Part shown: positions 44,012 through 53,204 of the stretch, piece after piece
Numbering within the stretch: the first letter of the stretch is position 1
How the letters are laid out: each line of letters begins with the position of its first letter
Notes under the pieces: model-generated
The model's database searches: none
The model's input: the letters and a program-made list of their open reading frames with translations, nothing else
What the model was told of the DNA's origin: nothing
Program-made: the position numbers and the translations under genes
Assembly (NCBI GenBank): GCA_964397655.1
Contig: CAYNKA010000007.1
Coordinates: 127,535 to 191,534, forward strand
Length of the DNA stretch: 64,000 nt
Source: CAYNKA01 sp964397655
GTDB taxonomy: Bacteria > Spirochaetota > Spirochaetia > DTKZ01
Direction of reading: 5' to 3'

Positions 44012-44887
44012 ATGAATACGATCGTTGAGAAAACCCAACTGTCCGACGAAGTCTACCGGATCAAGGTGAAGGCGCCCCTCATCGCGGAAGAACGAAAACC
44101 CGGTCAGTTCGTCATCGTCCAGCGTGATACCGATTTCGGCGAGAGGATCCCGCTCACCATCGCCGATGCTGACCCGGTCGCCGGTACCATCACCATGATT
44201 TTCCAGACCGTGGGAAGCTCTACTCACAAGCTCGCCCTCCTCAGGGAGGGCGATTCCATAGCGAACCTTCTCGGCCCCCTGGGAAAGCCGACCCATATCG
44301 AGAAATTCGGAACCGTCGTCTGCGTCGGCGGCGGCATCGGAGCCGCGCCGCTTTTCCCCATCGCACAGGGGATGAAAGCCGCAGGAAACCGTCTCGTCGT
44401 CATCATCGGGGCCCGCAACAAGAGCCTCATCATCATGGAAGAGGAGATGAGGGCGATCGCGGACGAACTCGTCGTCGTGACGGACGACGGCTCCTACGGC
44501 AGGAAGGCCCTCGTGACCGAGCCGCTCAAGGCCCTCTGCGAGCAGAACCCGAAGCCCGACTGCGTCGTCGCTATCGGACCTCCGATCATGATGAAGTTCT
44601 GCGCGGAGACGACGCGCCCCTTCGGCGTCAAGACTCTCGTCTCGCTCAACACCATCATGATCGACGGAACGGGCATGTGCGGCGGCTGCCGCGTTATGGT
44701 CGGGGGGCAGACCAAGTTCGTCTGCGTGGACGGACCGGAGTTCGACGGCCACGCGGTCGATTTCTCCAACATGATGCTCAGGATGTCCTCCTACAAGCCG
44801 CAGGAGGAAAAGGCGCATCACGAATGTCATCTGGATCTTGAAGCGAAAAGACTCGAATCCGGGAGCGCGAGGAGCGTCAAGCCATGA
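44012..44887 (+). CDS. nfnA: NfnA-like ferredoxin:NADP oxidoreductase small subunit (sulfide dehydrogenase subunit beta)
   Basis: The 291-aa protein has a ferredoxin-reductase-like FAD domain (PGQFVIVQRDTDFGERIPLTI), an NAD-binding domain (VCVGGGIGAAPLFPIAQG) and a C-terminal [2Fe-2S] site, MCGGCRVMVGG..FVCVDGPEFDGH. This matches NfnA/SudB. With the next gene it should form a flavin-based electron-bifurcating transhydrogenase linking NADH, ferredoxin and NADPH. Its TGA overlaps the nfnB ATG. It has no Shine-Dalgarno. Confidence 0.88.
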   Translation: MNTIVEKTQLSDEVYRIKVKAPLIAEERKPGQFVIVQRDTDFGERIPLTIADADPVAGTITMIFQTVGSSTHKLALLREGDSIANLLGPLGKPTHIEKFGTVVCVGGGIGAAPLFPIAQGMKAAGNRLVVIIGARNKSLIIMEEEMRAIADELVVVTDDGSYGRKALVTEPLKALCEQNPKPDCVVAIGPPIMMKFCAETTRPFGVKTLVSLNTIMIDGTGMCGGCRVMVGGQTKFVCVDGPEFDGHAVDFSNMMLRMSSYKPQEEKAHHECHLDLEAKRLESGSARSVKP

Positions 44888-46374
44888 GCCATGAAACGAA
44901 TCCCGAAAAACTCGCGGCCGAGGCGAAGGCGCTTTTTCTCTCCCTCAAGGACAGGAAACCGACTCCCAAGGAACGGCTCGCCATCCCTCCGCAGGAAATG
45001 CCTGCGCAAGCCCCCGAGGTGAGACGGACCAACATGCAGGAAGTCGCCCTCGGCTATTCCGAGGAGCAGGCCAGGGTGGAAGCGATGCGCTGCCTGCAAT
45101 GCAAGGGGGCGCCCTGCGTCGCATCCTGCCCCGTGAAGATCGACATCCCCGGCTTCATCGGGAAGATCGCCGAGGGCGATTACGGCAGGGCCCTCGCGAT
45201 CCTGCGTGAAAGCAACCTTTTCCCCGCGATCTGCGGGAGGGTCTGCCCGCAGGAAGTCCAATGTCAATCCACCTGCACCGTGGGCAAGTCGCTGAAGAGC
45301 CTGGAAAAGGCCGTGTCCATCGGCCGCCTCGAGCGTTTCGCGGCGGATTGGGAGCGGAAGACCGGCGCGTCTATGGCCCAACCGACGAGGTCCAAGACCG
45401 GCAGGCGGGTAGCGGTCGTGGGCAGCGGCCCCGCGGGGCTCGCGGCGGCGGCCGACCTGGCCAAGGCCGGGCATTCGGTGACGGTTTTCGAGGCCTTCCA
45501 CAAGCCCGGCGGAGTCATGATCTACGGCATCCCGGAATTCCGCCTGCCGAAGGAGATCGTGAGCCGGGAGATCGAGGCTTTGAAAGGTCTCGGCGTCGAG
45601 ATCCGCACGAATTTCCTCGTGGGCAGAACCCGCGGCCTCAAGGACCTATTTGCGAAGGACGGCTACGACGCGGTCTTCATCGGAAGCGGAGCGGGCTTGC
45701 CGAAATTCATGAATATCCCCGGGGAGAACCTCGTCGGCGTCTTCTCGGCGAACGAGTATCTCACCCGGTCGAATCTCATGAAGGCATACGACGAAGCGCA
45801 TGCCGCTACGCCCATGTACAGGGCGAAGCGCGTCGCGGTGCTCGGCGGAGGCAACGTGGCCATGGACGCTGCGAGGACCGCCCTCAGGCTCGGTGCGGAA
45901 AAGGTCTACATCGTCTACCGGCGCACCGAGGTGGAAATGCCGGCACGGGTCGAGGAAGTGATCCATGCGAAGGAAGAGGGCGTCGAATTCCATCTCTTGG
46001 AGAACGCGAAACGGATCATCGGCGACGACAAGAACCGTGTCGTCGGCATGGAATGCCTTTCCTACCGCCTCGGCGACCCGGACGCCTCCGGCCGTAGAAG
46101 CCCGGTGGAAATACCGGGTTCGGAGCACGTCCTCGACGTGGACGCGGTCATCGTCGCGATCGGGAACGAATCGCATCCGCTGCTCCTACAGACCAACCCC
46201 GACATCAAGGTGTCCAAGCGGGGAAACATCGTGACCGACGAGAACGGCAAGACCTCCATGGATCGGGTGTACGCGGGCGGCGACATCGTGCTCGGAGCGG
46301 CCACGGTCATCCTCGCCATGGGCGAGGGGAGAAAGGCGGCGGCTTCCATAAACCGTCTCCTCGAAGGTAAGTGA
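44884..46374 (+). CDS. nfnB: NfnB-like large subunit / glutamate synthase small-chain family
   Basis: The 496-aa protein has an N-terminal iron-sulphur region (CLQCKGAPCVASCPVKIDIP; CGRVCPQEVQCQSTC), then two nucleotide-binding folds (VVGSGPAGLAAA for FAD; VLGGGNVAMDAA for NADPH). The same layout occurs in GltD and NfnB; pairing with an NfnA-like gene favours NfnB. It is translationally coupled to nfnA. A terminator follows at 46435. Confidence 0.88.
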   Translation: MSHETNPEKLAAEAKALFLSLKDRKPTPKERLAIPPQEMPAQAPEVRRTNMQEVALGYSEEQARVEAMRCLQCKGAPCVASCPVKIDIPGFIGKIAEGDYGRALAILRESNLFPAICGRVCPQEVQCQSTCTVGKSLKSLEKAVSIGRLERFAADWERKTGASMAQPTRSKTGRRVAVVGSGPAGLAAAADLAKAGHSVTVFEAFHKPGGVMIYGIPEFRLPKEIVSREIEALKGLGVEIRTNFLVGRTRGLKDLFAKDGYDAVFIGSGAGLPKFMNIPGENLVGVFSANEYLTRSNLMKAYDEAHAATPMYRAKRVAVLGGGNVAMDAARTALRLGAEKVYIVYRRTEVEMPARVEEVIHAKEEGVEFHLLENAKRIIGDDKNRVVGMECLSYRLGDPDASGRRSPVEIPGSEHVLDVDAVIVAIGNESHPLLLQTNPDIKVSKRGNIVTDENGKTSMDRVYAGGDIVLGAATVILAMGEGRKAAASINRLLEGK

Positions 46375-46434
46375 TTCGCAGGCGGAATCCGGTCCCGCCG
46401 CTTGCTGCGACGCGCTTCCATTTTTCGGCTTCAG

Positions 46435-46458
46435 GCCGGCCGTGAGGCCGGCTTTTTT
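46435..46458 (+). terminator. Rho-independent terminator after nfnAB
   Basis: GCCGGCC-gtga-GGCCGGC followed by six T, 60 bp after the nfnB stop. Confidence 0.85.
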
Positions 46459-46472
46459 CATGCTCGAAGTCC

Positions 46473-46501
46473 TTGAATTCGCCCTGACCTCTTCTTATCT
46501 T
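46473..46501 (+). promoter_or_regulatory. Promoter of the DHODH-like gene
   Basis: TTGAAT and TATCTT are 17 bp apart, located between the nfnB terminator and the gene. Confidence 0.65.
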
Positions 46502-46543
46502 GAAAAAGACAGGGATCTAATCACGTCGGATGAGGAGAACGCC

Positions 46544-47557
46544 ATGGCGAATCTGAACTCAAGGTATCTGGGGGTTGAATTGTCCAATCCTCTAGTCGTA
46601 GGAGCGTGCAGCCTGACCAGCCAATTGGACACCCTGAAACGCATCGAGGATTCCGGTGCCGGCGCCGTCGTCATCAAGAGCCTCTTCGAGGAGCAGATTC
46701 AGCTCAAACGCTTCCTGCTGGACGAGGCCCTGCACAGGCACGACGATTGGCACGCGGAAATGACGTCGATTTTCCCCGATCTCGAGGACGCGGGCCCGGA
46801 GGAGCATCTCCTCTGGGTGCGGAAGGCGAAGGAGGCCCTCGAGATTCCCGTGTTCGCGAGCCTCAACGCGGTCAATCCCGAGACATGGCTCGAATTCGCC
46901 GTGCTTCTCGAGGGAACCGGCGTCGACGGGATCGAGCTCAACTTCTTCGCGACCCCCTCCGACGCCGGCAAATCCGGAACGGACATCGAGAACGAGCAGA
47001 TCGAAATAGCGACGGAACTTAAGAAGAGGCTGAAGATACCGATCGCGGCGAAGCTCAGCCCCTTCTACACGAATCCCCTGAATTTCGTCAGAAGGCTCGA
47101 CGCCGTGGGCACGGACGGATTCGTCCTCTTCAATCGACTTTTCGATCCGAGCCTCGATCCGGAACTGGAAAAGAGCGATTTCCCCTTCAACCTCTCGAAT
47201 CCCAACGACCACCGGCAGTCGCTCAGGTACGTCGGGCTTCTCTCGGGCAAGGTGAGGGGAACGCTCTGCGCATCTCACGGAATCCATTCCCCGGCGAACG
47301 CCGTCGAAGTCCTTCTCGCCGGAGCCGACGCCTTCCAGACGGTGAGCTATCTCTATCGCAACTCGGTCGGATCCATAAAACATTTCCTGAACGACATCGC
47401 GTCATGGATGGACAGGAAAGGCTATGCGTCGATCGCCGATTTCAAGGGAAAGCTCGACGCGGAGAGGAATCCGGACAAATTCACTTACCGACGGGCGCAG
47501 TACGTGAGGATTCTCATGCGGCCCCAGAGCTTCCTGGCCAAACCTTCGAGCGTTTGA
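46544..47557 (+). CDS. Dihydroorotate dehydrogenase-like flavoprotein
   Basis: This 337-aa protein is a TIM barrel of the DHODH-like group (ELSNPLVVGACSLT; VFASLNAVNPETW; IELNFFATPSD; IAAKLSPFYTNP; a C-terminal FMN-phosphate loop GIHSPANAVEVLLAGADAFQ). Such 'DHODH-like' genes occur beside pyruvate:ferredoxin oxidoreductase in other anaerobes; here the neighbour is nfnAB. Use in pyrimidine synthesis is therefore not certain. GAGGAGAACGCC precedes the ATG. Confidence 0.85.
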   Translation: MANLNSRYLGVELSNPLVVGACSLTSQLDTLKRIEDSGAGAVVIKSLFEEQIQLKRFLLDEALHRHDDWHAEMTSIFPDLEDAGPEEHLLWVRKAKEALEIPVFASLNAVNPETWLEFAVLLEGTGVDGIELNFFATPSDAGKSGTDIENEQIEIATELKKRLKIPIAAKLSPFYTNPLNFVRRLDAVGTDGFVLFNRLFDPSLDPELEKSDFPFNLSNPNDHRQSLRYVGLLSGKVRGTLCASHGIHSPANAVEVLLAGADAFQTVSYLYRNSVGSIKHFLNDIASWMDRKGYASIADFKGKLDAERNPDKFTYRRAQYVRILMRPQSFLAKPSSV

Positions 47558-47641
47558 TACAATCCGGGACGGGCGGGACCGATTCTCCTCGGCGAGAAGC
47601 CGGCCCGTCGTCCCCATTCCACCTGATTCGGAGGCTTCTCG

Positions 47642-48892
47642 GTGATACACGTCCCTGTCACGAACCTTTCCAGATCGAACCTCGAGGCCAGATATTCCGA
47701 TACCATATCGATCTACGAAGGATATCTCGCCGACGTATACGCGAAGCTGATGTCGATTCTCCGAAATTCCGAGATCCAGGCCACGGTGAAGCAGCGGGTG
47801 AAGTCCTTCGACAGTTTCTTCGCGAAGATCCTCAGGAAGGCCAAGGAGCTGAACGGCAAGGCGGAGGACGAATCCGCGACGGTCGTGATCACCGACCTCC
47901 TCGGCATCCGGGTCATCTGCCCTTTTCTCGAGGATACCCTGCAGGTCGAGGACCTCGTCCGCCGCCACTTCGAAGTGTTCGAGCGTGAACGAAAGGGCGA
48001 GGATTATTCGCCGCGGGAATTCGGCTACGAATCAACCCACGTCATCGTCAAGGTTCCCGGACCGAAAAGGATCGAGGGGCTCCTGAAGGAGGAGGTCCTC
48101 TGCGAAATTCAGATCCGCACGATCCTCCAAGACGCCTGGGCGGAGGTAGAGCACGAACTCATGTACAAGGCCGAATTCACGCCTTTCGACGAACCTCTTC
48201 GAAGGAAACTCGCCGCGGTGAACGCCAATCTCAGCCTTTCGGACATCATCTTCCAGGAAATCCGCGACTATCAGAGACGGCTGCAGGAAGAACTCAAGAA
48301 GCGGCGTAAGAGTTTCCTGCAGAAGCTCCAAGAGGAGACCGAGGAACTCAAGCTCACGGAGAAGGAGGGTGCGGCCGCGCCCGCGTCACCGGCGGAATCC
48401 TTCCGCTCGCCGACGGTGGAAACCGTCGACAACCTCCTCCTCGAGGCCCTCACCGCGCACAACCAGCGCCGGTATCCCGAGGCCATCGCCATCTACACGC
48501 GCATCCTGTCGCGCCATCCCAAGAAGAGCCTGAGAAGCATAATCTACATACATCGCGGAATGGCCTATTTCGGCGATTCCCGGTACCGCGAGGCCCTGGA
48601 GGATTTCAGCAAGGCCATCGGCTTGGACGAATCGAACGCCAGGGCCTATTACTACAGGGGAGTCGTGCACCGCTTCCAGAACAACCAGCAGCTCGCCCTC
48701 TCGGACTTCGATCGCTGCCTGGAGATAGATCCGTATCAGTTCGATCCGCTTTTCGGGCGGGCTCAGGTCTATTTCTCGCTCGGAGACTACGTAAAGGCGC
48801 ACGACGACTGCACGAAGGCCCTCGCCATCCGACCGTCCGTGCAGGAAGCGAAGCGCTTCTTCGAGGTCGTGATGCGGCGGATGCAGTTTTAG
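47642..48892 (+). CDS. RelA/SpoT nucleotidyltransferase-domain protein with C-terminal TPRs
   Basis: A 416-aa protein. Residues about 40-190 are a RelA/SpoT synthetase-like domain (TDLLGIRVICPF; EFGYESTHVIV; EIQIRTILQDAWAEVEHELMYK). A charged coiled-coil segment (205-250) and at least three TPRs (about 265-400) follow. There is no HD hydrolase, TGS or ACT domain, so it is a small alarmone synthetase-like enzyme tied to a protein-binding module. (p)ppGpp or a related product is expected. The start is GTG at 47642 with GGAGG seven bases upstream. Confidence 0.87.
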   Translation: MIHVPVTNLSRSNLEARYSDTISIYEGYLADVYAKLMSILRNSEIQATVKQRVKSFDSFFAKILRKAKELNGKAEDESATVVITDLLGIRVICPFLEDTLQVEDLVRRHFEVFERERKGEDYSPREFGYESTHVIVKVPGPKRIEGLLKEEVLCEIQIRTILQDAWAEVEHELMYKAEFTPFDEPLRRKLAAVNANLSLSDIIFQEIRDYQRRLQEELKKRRKSFLQKLQEETEELKLTEKEGAAAPASPAESFRSPTVETVDNLLLEALTAHNQRRYPEAIAIYTRILSRHPKKSLRSIIYIHRGMAYFGDSRYREALEDFSKAIGLDESNARAYYYRGVVHRFQNNQQLALSDFDRCLEIDPYQFDPLFGRAQVYFSLGDYVKAHDDCTKALAIRPSVQEAKRFFEVVMRRMQF

Positions 48893-48920
48893 CCTTCCGA
48901 CAGACCGCTAACCGCGTCGC

Positions 48921-48949
48921 TTGACACCCGTCGGCTCAAAACTTAGTAT
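48921..48949 (+). promoter_or_regulatory. Promoter of the HTH-EIIA gene
   Basis: TTGACA and TAGTAT are spaced 17 bp; a leader of about 70 nt follows. Confidence 0.75.
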
Positions 48950-49025
48950 AAAAGCGGAAAACAATCGAACCGATGTCGATTGAGACGGCGTCGAGCCACC
49001 TGCACCGGCGAACGGGGGAATCGGG

Positions 49026-49709
49026 ATGGATCTTACGATTAGGGATGTGGCCGCGAAGTTCTTAGTCTCTGAAAAGACCGTCTACCGCTGGGTCAAGGAA
49101 TCGAAGATTCCGGTCTACCGCATCAACGGACAGTACAGGTTCCGTTCGGCCGAGATCGAATCTTGGGTTCTCAGGAACAAGAAACAGCCCGATGCCGACG
49201 TGAAGAAGACGGTCTCGGAATCCGGACATCCCATAAACCTTCGGGAGCTTCTGGACCGCGGGGGGATTTTCTACCGGACCGAGGGAGAAACTCCGGACGA
49301 AATATTCATGAACGCGGTCGGACTCCTGAAACCGGGAAAAGAGTTCCCCAAGGAAGCCTTCCTGAACGGGCTTCTCGACAGGGAAAAGCTCATTCCTACT
49401 TCCATCGGCCGAGGCATAGCCCTTCCGCACACGCGGGATATCCAGGCCGGATCGCAGGACGACGAATTCGTCGCGCTCTTCTTCCTCGAACAACCCATCG
49501 ATTTCGGAGCCCTGGACGGAGAGCCGGTCTTCTGTCTGTTCCTCTTCTTCGCCTCGGATCTTAAACGCCACCACGACATGATGATGAGGATCGTTTTTTT
49601 CTGTCAACGGCCGGGCTTCAAGGCCCTGCTCAGGCGTCAGGCCGCCCGCCGGGAAATCCTGGCGTACGTGGAAGGAAAAGAGGCCGTAATCGAAGGCCGG
49701 CGGAGCTGA
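49026..49709 (+). CDS. Excisionase-type HTH fused to a PTS EIIA (PtsN-like) domain
   Basis: This 227-aa protein has an N-terminal HTH_17/MerR-like domain (residues 1-50; RDVAAKFLVSEKTVYRWVKES). A mannitol/fructose-type EIIA domain follows (about 70-220), with GRGIALPHTR placing the phospho-accepting His at 135. The layout suggests a DNA-binding protein whose activity is set by phosphorylation from HPr or a kinase of the nitrogen PTS. The sugar PTS permease is not present nearby. Its target is not known. Confidence 0.88.
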   Translation: MDLTIRDVAAKFLVSEKTVYRWVKESKIPVYRINGQYRFRSAEIESWVLRNKKQPDADVKKTVSESGHPINLRELLDRGGIFYRTEGETPDEIFMNAVGLLKPGKEFPKEAFLNGLLDREKLIPTSIGRGIALPHTRDIQAGSQDDEFVALFFLEQPIDFGALDGEPVFCLFLFFASDLKRHHDMMMRIVFFCQRPGFKALLRRQAARREILAYVEGKEAVIEGRRS

Positions 49710-49745
49710 AGCCGCCGGTCTTCGCACGCCGCACCGGATCCTGCC

Positions 49746-51353
49746 TCAGGCCACCTCCCGTTTCGCAGAGAGCGCCGGAAGATTTTCGTTCAACTTGAAG
49801 AATTCCATGGCGTTTTTCAGGTCGTCCGCCTGGGCGTTCAGTTCCTGGGCCGTGGATGCGAGTTCCTCCGACGAAGCCGCGTTTCTCTGAATGACCTGGT
49901 CCAATTGGCTGAGGGCCTTGGTGATCTGGTTCGCCCCGCTGTTCATCTCGCTCGAAGACGCCGAGATCTCCTGCACGAGTTCCGCGGTTTTCTGGATGTC
50001 CGGCACCATGCGGACCAGGATCTCGCCAGTTTTCTCGGCCACGGAGACGCTCGTCGCCGAGAGCGTTCCGATCTCGACCGCCGCCGCCTGGCTGCGCTCG
50101 GCGAGCTTTCGGACCTCCGATGCGACGACCGCGAATCCCTTGCCCTGCTCGCCGGCCCGCGCCGCCTCTATAGCCGCGTTCAGGGCGAGGAGGTTCGTCT
50201 GCCGGGCGATCTCCTCGATGATGGTTATCTTCTCGGCGATCTGCTTCATGGCGGTCACGGTCTCGGAGACCGCCTTCCCGCCCTCGGTGGCGTCCGACGC
50301 GGCCTTGGCCGCGATCTTGCCGGTCTGGAAGGCGTTGTCGGTGTTCTGGACGATGCTGCTCCCCATCTGCTCCATCGACGACGAAACCTCCTCTCCCGCC
50401 GAAGCCTGCTCCGAGGCGCCTTCGGCGAGGCTCTGGGCTCCGGTGGAAAGCTGTTCCGCCCCGCTCGCGAGATTCATCGAGGACGTCTTCACCATGGTGA
50501 CGACCTCGGCTATCTTGTCGATCGTACGGCCCATCGAGTCGAGCAATCTTCCGAGTTCGTCTTTCCTCGCGATGCGGGAGAGCGTCTCGTCCTTCGACAA
50601 ATCTCCCTCCGCGAGCTTCTCCATACGCTGCACGGCGGTGATGATGGGTTTGGAAAAGCGGTTCGAGAAGACGATCGCGAGGCCGAGAGCGAGCGCGGTC
50701 GCGACCACGAGCGTGCCGAGGATGAAGATATGCCCGTGAACGGCGATCTTCTCGATGGTGCGCGGGGCAGCCATGAACTCATCCTCGTACGAGCCCGCGC
50801 CGATTATCCAATCCCTCGGTGCGAAGTAGCTGAAACGGACGATCTTCATCCTCGGGGCCGGGTCTCCGGGATTCTGCCAGGGGTAATGGTCCTCGCCGAT
50901 CTCGCCCGGTTTAAGGGAGAGGGCCTTCTTGACGATGGCCTGGATGAACGCACGGCCGTTCACGTCCTTCGTGTCCCAGATGACTTCGCCGTCGCGCTTT
51001 CCGTTCTGGGAGACGACATAGCGCCCCTTGGAGTCGAGGATGTACACGTATCCCGTTTCGCCGACCTTCATGTCGATCACCTGTTTTCGCAGTTCTGCGG
51101 TTCCGATCCCGACCAGGTTCTCCTTGGCGGCTCCGGCATCTTCGACGATGCGCTGCTGCACCATGGACATCCCCACGACGCCGAGCAGCATGTGGTCGAG
51201 GTCTGAATAGGCGAGCTTCAGACTCTCCCGCGTCGCCGATTCCTGCATCGTCCGGACCTGGGAGAACACGACTCCCCAGAGTACGAGAAGCGGCAGGATC
51301 GTCAGGCAGCCGAACATCAGAAGCAGCGGAGTTCTCAACGTTTTGAATTTCAT
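49746..51353 (-). CDS. Methyl-accepting chemotaxis protein with Cache sensor
   Basis: This 535-aa receptor has a first membrane helix (8-30), a periplasmic sCache_2-like sensor (about 35-200; VGETGYVYILDSKGRYVV), a second helix (205-228), a HAMP domain and a long signalling coiled coil. The hairpin tip EEIARQTNLLALNAAIEAARAGEQGKG is the CheW/CheA contact. It senses a small molecule in the periplasm. GGAGAGACGCC precedes the ATG at 51353; the seven codons upstream in frame are unlikely to be used. Confidence 0.95.
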   Translation of the reverse strand: MKFKTLRTPLLLMFGCLTILPLLVLWGVVFSQVRTMQESATRESLKLAYSDLDHMLLGVVGMSMVQQRIVEDAGAAKENLVGIGTAELRKQVIDMKVGETGYVYILDSKGRYVVSQNGKRDGEVIWDTKDVNGRAFIQAIVKKALSLKPGEIGEDHYPWQNPGDPAPRMKIVRFSYFAPRDWIIGAGSYEDEFMAAPRTIEKIAVHGHIFILGTLVVATALALGLAIVFSNRFSKPIITAVQRMEKLAEGDLSKDETLSRIARKDELGRLLDSMGRTIDKIAEVVTMVKTSSMNLASGAEQLSTGAQSLAEGASEQASAGEEVSSSMEQMGSSIVQNTDNAFQTGKIAAKAASDATEGGKAVSETVTAMKQIAEKITIIEEIARQTNLLALNAAIEAARAGEQGKGFAVVASEVRKLAERSQAAAVEIGTLSATSVSVAEKTGEILVRMVPDIQKTAELVQEISASSSEMNSGANQITKALSQLDQVIQRNAASSEELASTAQELNAQADDLKNAMEFFKLNENLPALSAKREVA

Positions 51354-51755
51354 GGCGTCTCTCCCCGCCTGCGCTTTCATCAGGAAACTTCGTATCGTTC
51401 GAGCGATGTTGTCCGGAAAGACGCGTTGAAAACGGTTTTAACCTCGCTTCTCATGAAACGCAGGCTCATTTTTTACATTCCGAGGAATTCACCTCATTAC
51501 GGTCCGCCTCGGATAGTTAAAAGGTATACCGGATATACTGCGAAGTCAATTTAATAGAGGAAATAGAGAGAATGTCAGTTGTTCCGTGACGAGAAGGTTC
51601 CCTCTCGGCTCGTCGCCCGTCCCATGTGCCCGTTCGACCGCAGAATCGGGCGTCCGGAACCGAAAGGATTTGCATCTCTTTATCCTATCGTGTATTGACA
51701 ACCCATCGTTTTTCCTCAAGAATGAAGTGGGAACCTTAGGATTACGGAGATCTTC
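51354..51755. other. Intergenic region between the chemoreceptor and glyA
   Basis: 402 bp with no gene. Near the right end lies the glyA promoter. A short inverted repeat GTATA-CCGGA-TATAC occurs near 51525. No riboswitch (glycine, SAM or THF) was recognised by eye. Confidence 0.55.
51695..51723 (+). promoter_or_regulatory. Promoter of glyA
   Basis: TTGACA and AAGAAT are 17 bp apart, with about 25 bp of leader before the start. Confidence 0.6.
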
Positions 51756-53048
51756 ATGATGAAGGAACTTGAACGGACCGATCCCGAGATCTTCGATGTG
51801 CTCGGCAAGGAAGAGGGCAGGCAGCTCCGCAAGCTCGAAATGATCGCTTCGGAGAACTTCACGTCCAAGGCCGTCATGGAGGCCGTCGGTTCCGTGCTCA
51901 CCAACAAGTACGCCGAGGGGTATCCCGGAAAGCGCTATTACGGCGGATGCGAATTCGTGGACGTCGCCGAAAATCTCGCCCGCGAACGGGCGTGCAGGCT
52001 GTTCTCCTGCGATCACGCGAACGTCCAACCCCACGCGGGCGCGCAAGCCAACATGGCCGTGTATTTCACCCTCCTCAATCCCGGCGACACGGTCATGGGA
52101 ATGAACCTCGCCCACGGAGGGCATCTGACGCACGGCTCGCCGGTCAATTTTTCGGGCCGCTTCTATACGATCGTCAGCTACGGCGTCCGGCGGGACGACG
52201 AAACCATCGACTACGACGAGATGGCTAAGGTCGCCCGGGAAAGGAGGCCCAAGCTCATCATCGCCGGGGCTTCCGCCTATCCGCGGATCATCGACTTCGC
52301 GCGATTCCGCGAAGTCGCGGACGAGGTCGGCGCGTTCTTCATGACGGACATGGCCCACATCGCCGGGCTCGTGGCGGCCGGGCTCCATCCTTCGCCGTTG
52401 CCGTTCGCGGATTTCACGACCTCCACGACGCACAAGACCCTTCGGGGACCCCGCGGCGGACTCATCCTCATAGGCAAGGACAAGGAAAACACGCTCGGGC
52501 TCACCGCACCGAAGAGCGGAAGGCTCAAACTCTGGTCCGAGGTCCTGGACGGGACCGTGATGCCGGGCGTCCAGGGAGGTCCGCTCATGCACGTGATCGC
52601 GGGAAAGGCCGTGGCGTTCAAGGAAGCCCTCGAACCGAAATTCAAGACGTACCAGGAAAGAATCCTGAAGAACGCGCAGGCGCTCTGCCGTACGCTCAAG
52701 GACGGCGGAGCGAGGATCGTGTCTGGGGGCACGGACAACCATCTCATCCTCATGGACGTTACGCCCTTCGGCCTTTCGGGCAAGGAGGCCGAGACGCTTC
52801 TCGACGGAGCGAACATCACCGTCAACAAGAACGGCATCCCCTTCGATACGAAGGGTCCTCTCGTCACCTCGGGGATCCGGCTGGGTACGCCGGCCCTCAC
52901 GACCAGGGGCATGGGGGAACGAGAGATGGAAACGATCGGCGGCTACATTCTCGACGTCCTTCGCAATCACGAAAGGGATTCGGTCGTCTCGGAAATCGCC
53001 GAAAAAGCAGCGACTTTGTCTTCCCGGTTTCCTTTGGTAGCGGATTGA
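51756..53048 (+). CDS. glyA: Serine hydroxymethyltransferase
   Basis: The 430-aa PLP enzyme shows LEMIASENFTSKAVMEAVGS, YAEGYPGKRYYGGCE and the PLP-lysine motif TTSTTHKTLRGPRGG. It interconverts serine and glycine with tetrahydrofolate, the main source of one-carbon units. A CGGAG site precedes ATG 51756; the next codon is also ATG. It is monocistronic by context. Confidence 0.97.
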   Translation: MMKELERTDPEIFDVLGKEEGRQLRKLEMIASENFTSKAVMEAVGSVLTNKYAEGYPGKRYYGGCEFVDVAENLARERACRLFSCDHANVQPHAGAQANMAVYFTLLNPGDTVMGMNLAHGGHLTHGSPVNFSGRFYTIVSYGVRRDDETIDYDEMAKVARERRPKLIIAGASAYPRIIDFARFREVADEVGAFFMTDMAHIAGLVAAGLHPSPLPFADFTTSTTHKTLRGPRGGLILIGKDKENTLGLTAPKSGRLKLWSEVLDGTVMPGVQGGPLMHVIAGKAVAFKEALEPKFKTYQERILKNAQALCRTLKDGGARIVSGGTDNHLILMDVTPFGLSGKEAETLLDGANITVNKNGIPFDTKGPLVTSGIRLGTPALTTRGMGEREMETIGGYILDVLRNHERDSVVSEIAEKAATLSSRFPLVAD

Positions 53049-53152
53049 TCCGCGGCTATACGTCGGAATTCGCATTTCTCCGCGGGGAAATGCATTGTCG
53101 TGGGAGGGGTATGAAAAACCGCCCTGTTGACCGTCTGAGAATTTCGTTTGCA

Positions 53153-53182
53153 TTGACAAAGGCTTGCACCGGCACCTATACT
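53153..53182 (+). promoter_or_regulatory. Promoter of the cNMP-binding protein
   Basis: TTGACA and TATACT with an 18-bp spacer, 23 bp before the ATG. Confidence 0.75.
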
Positions 53183-53204
53183 TATCACGTAATTAGGATG
53201 CGGT

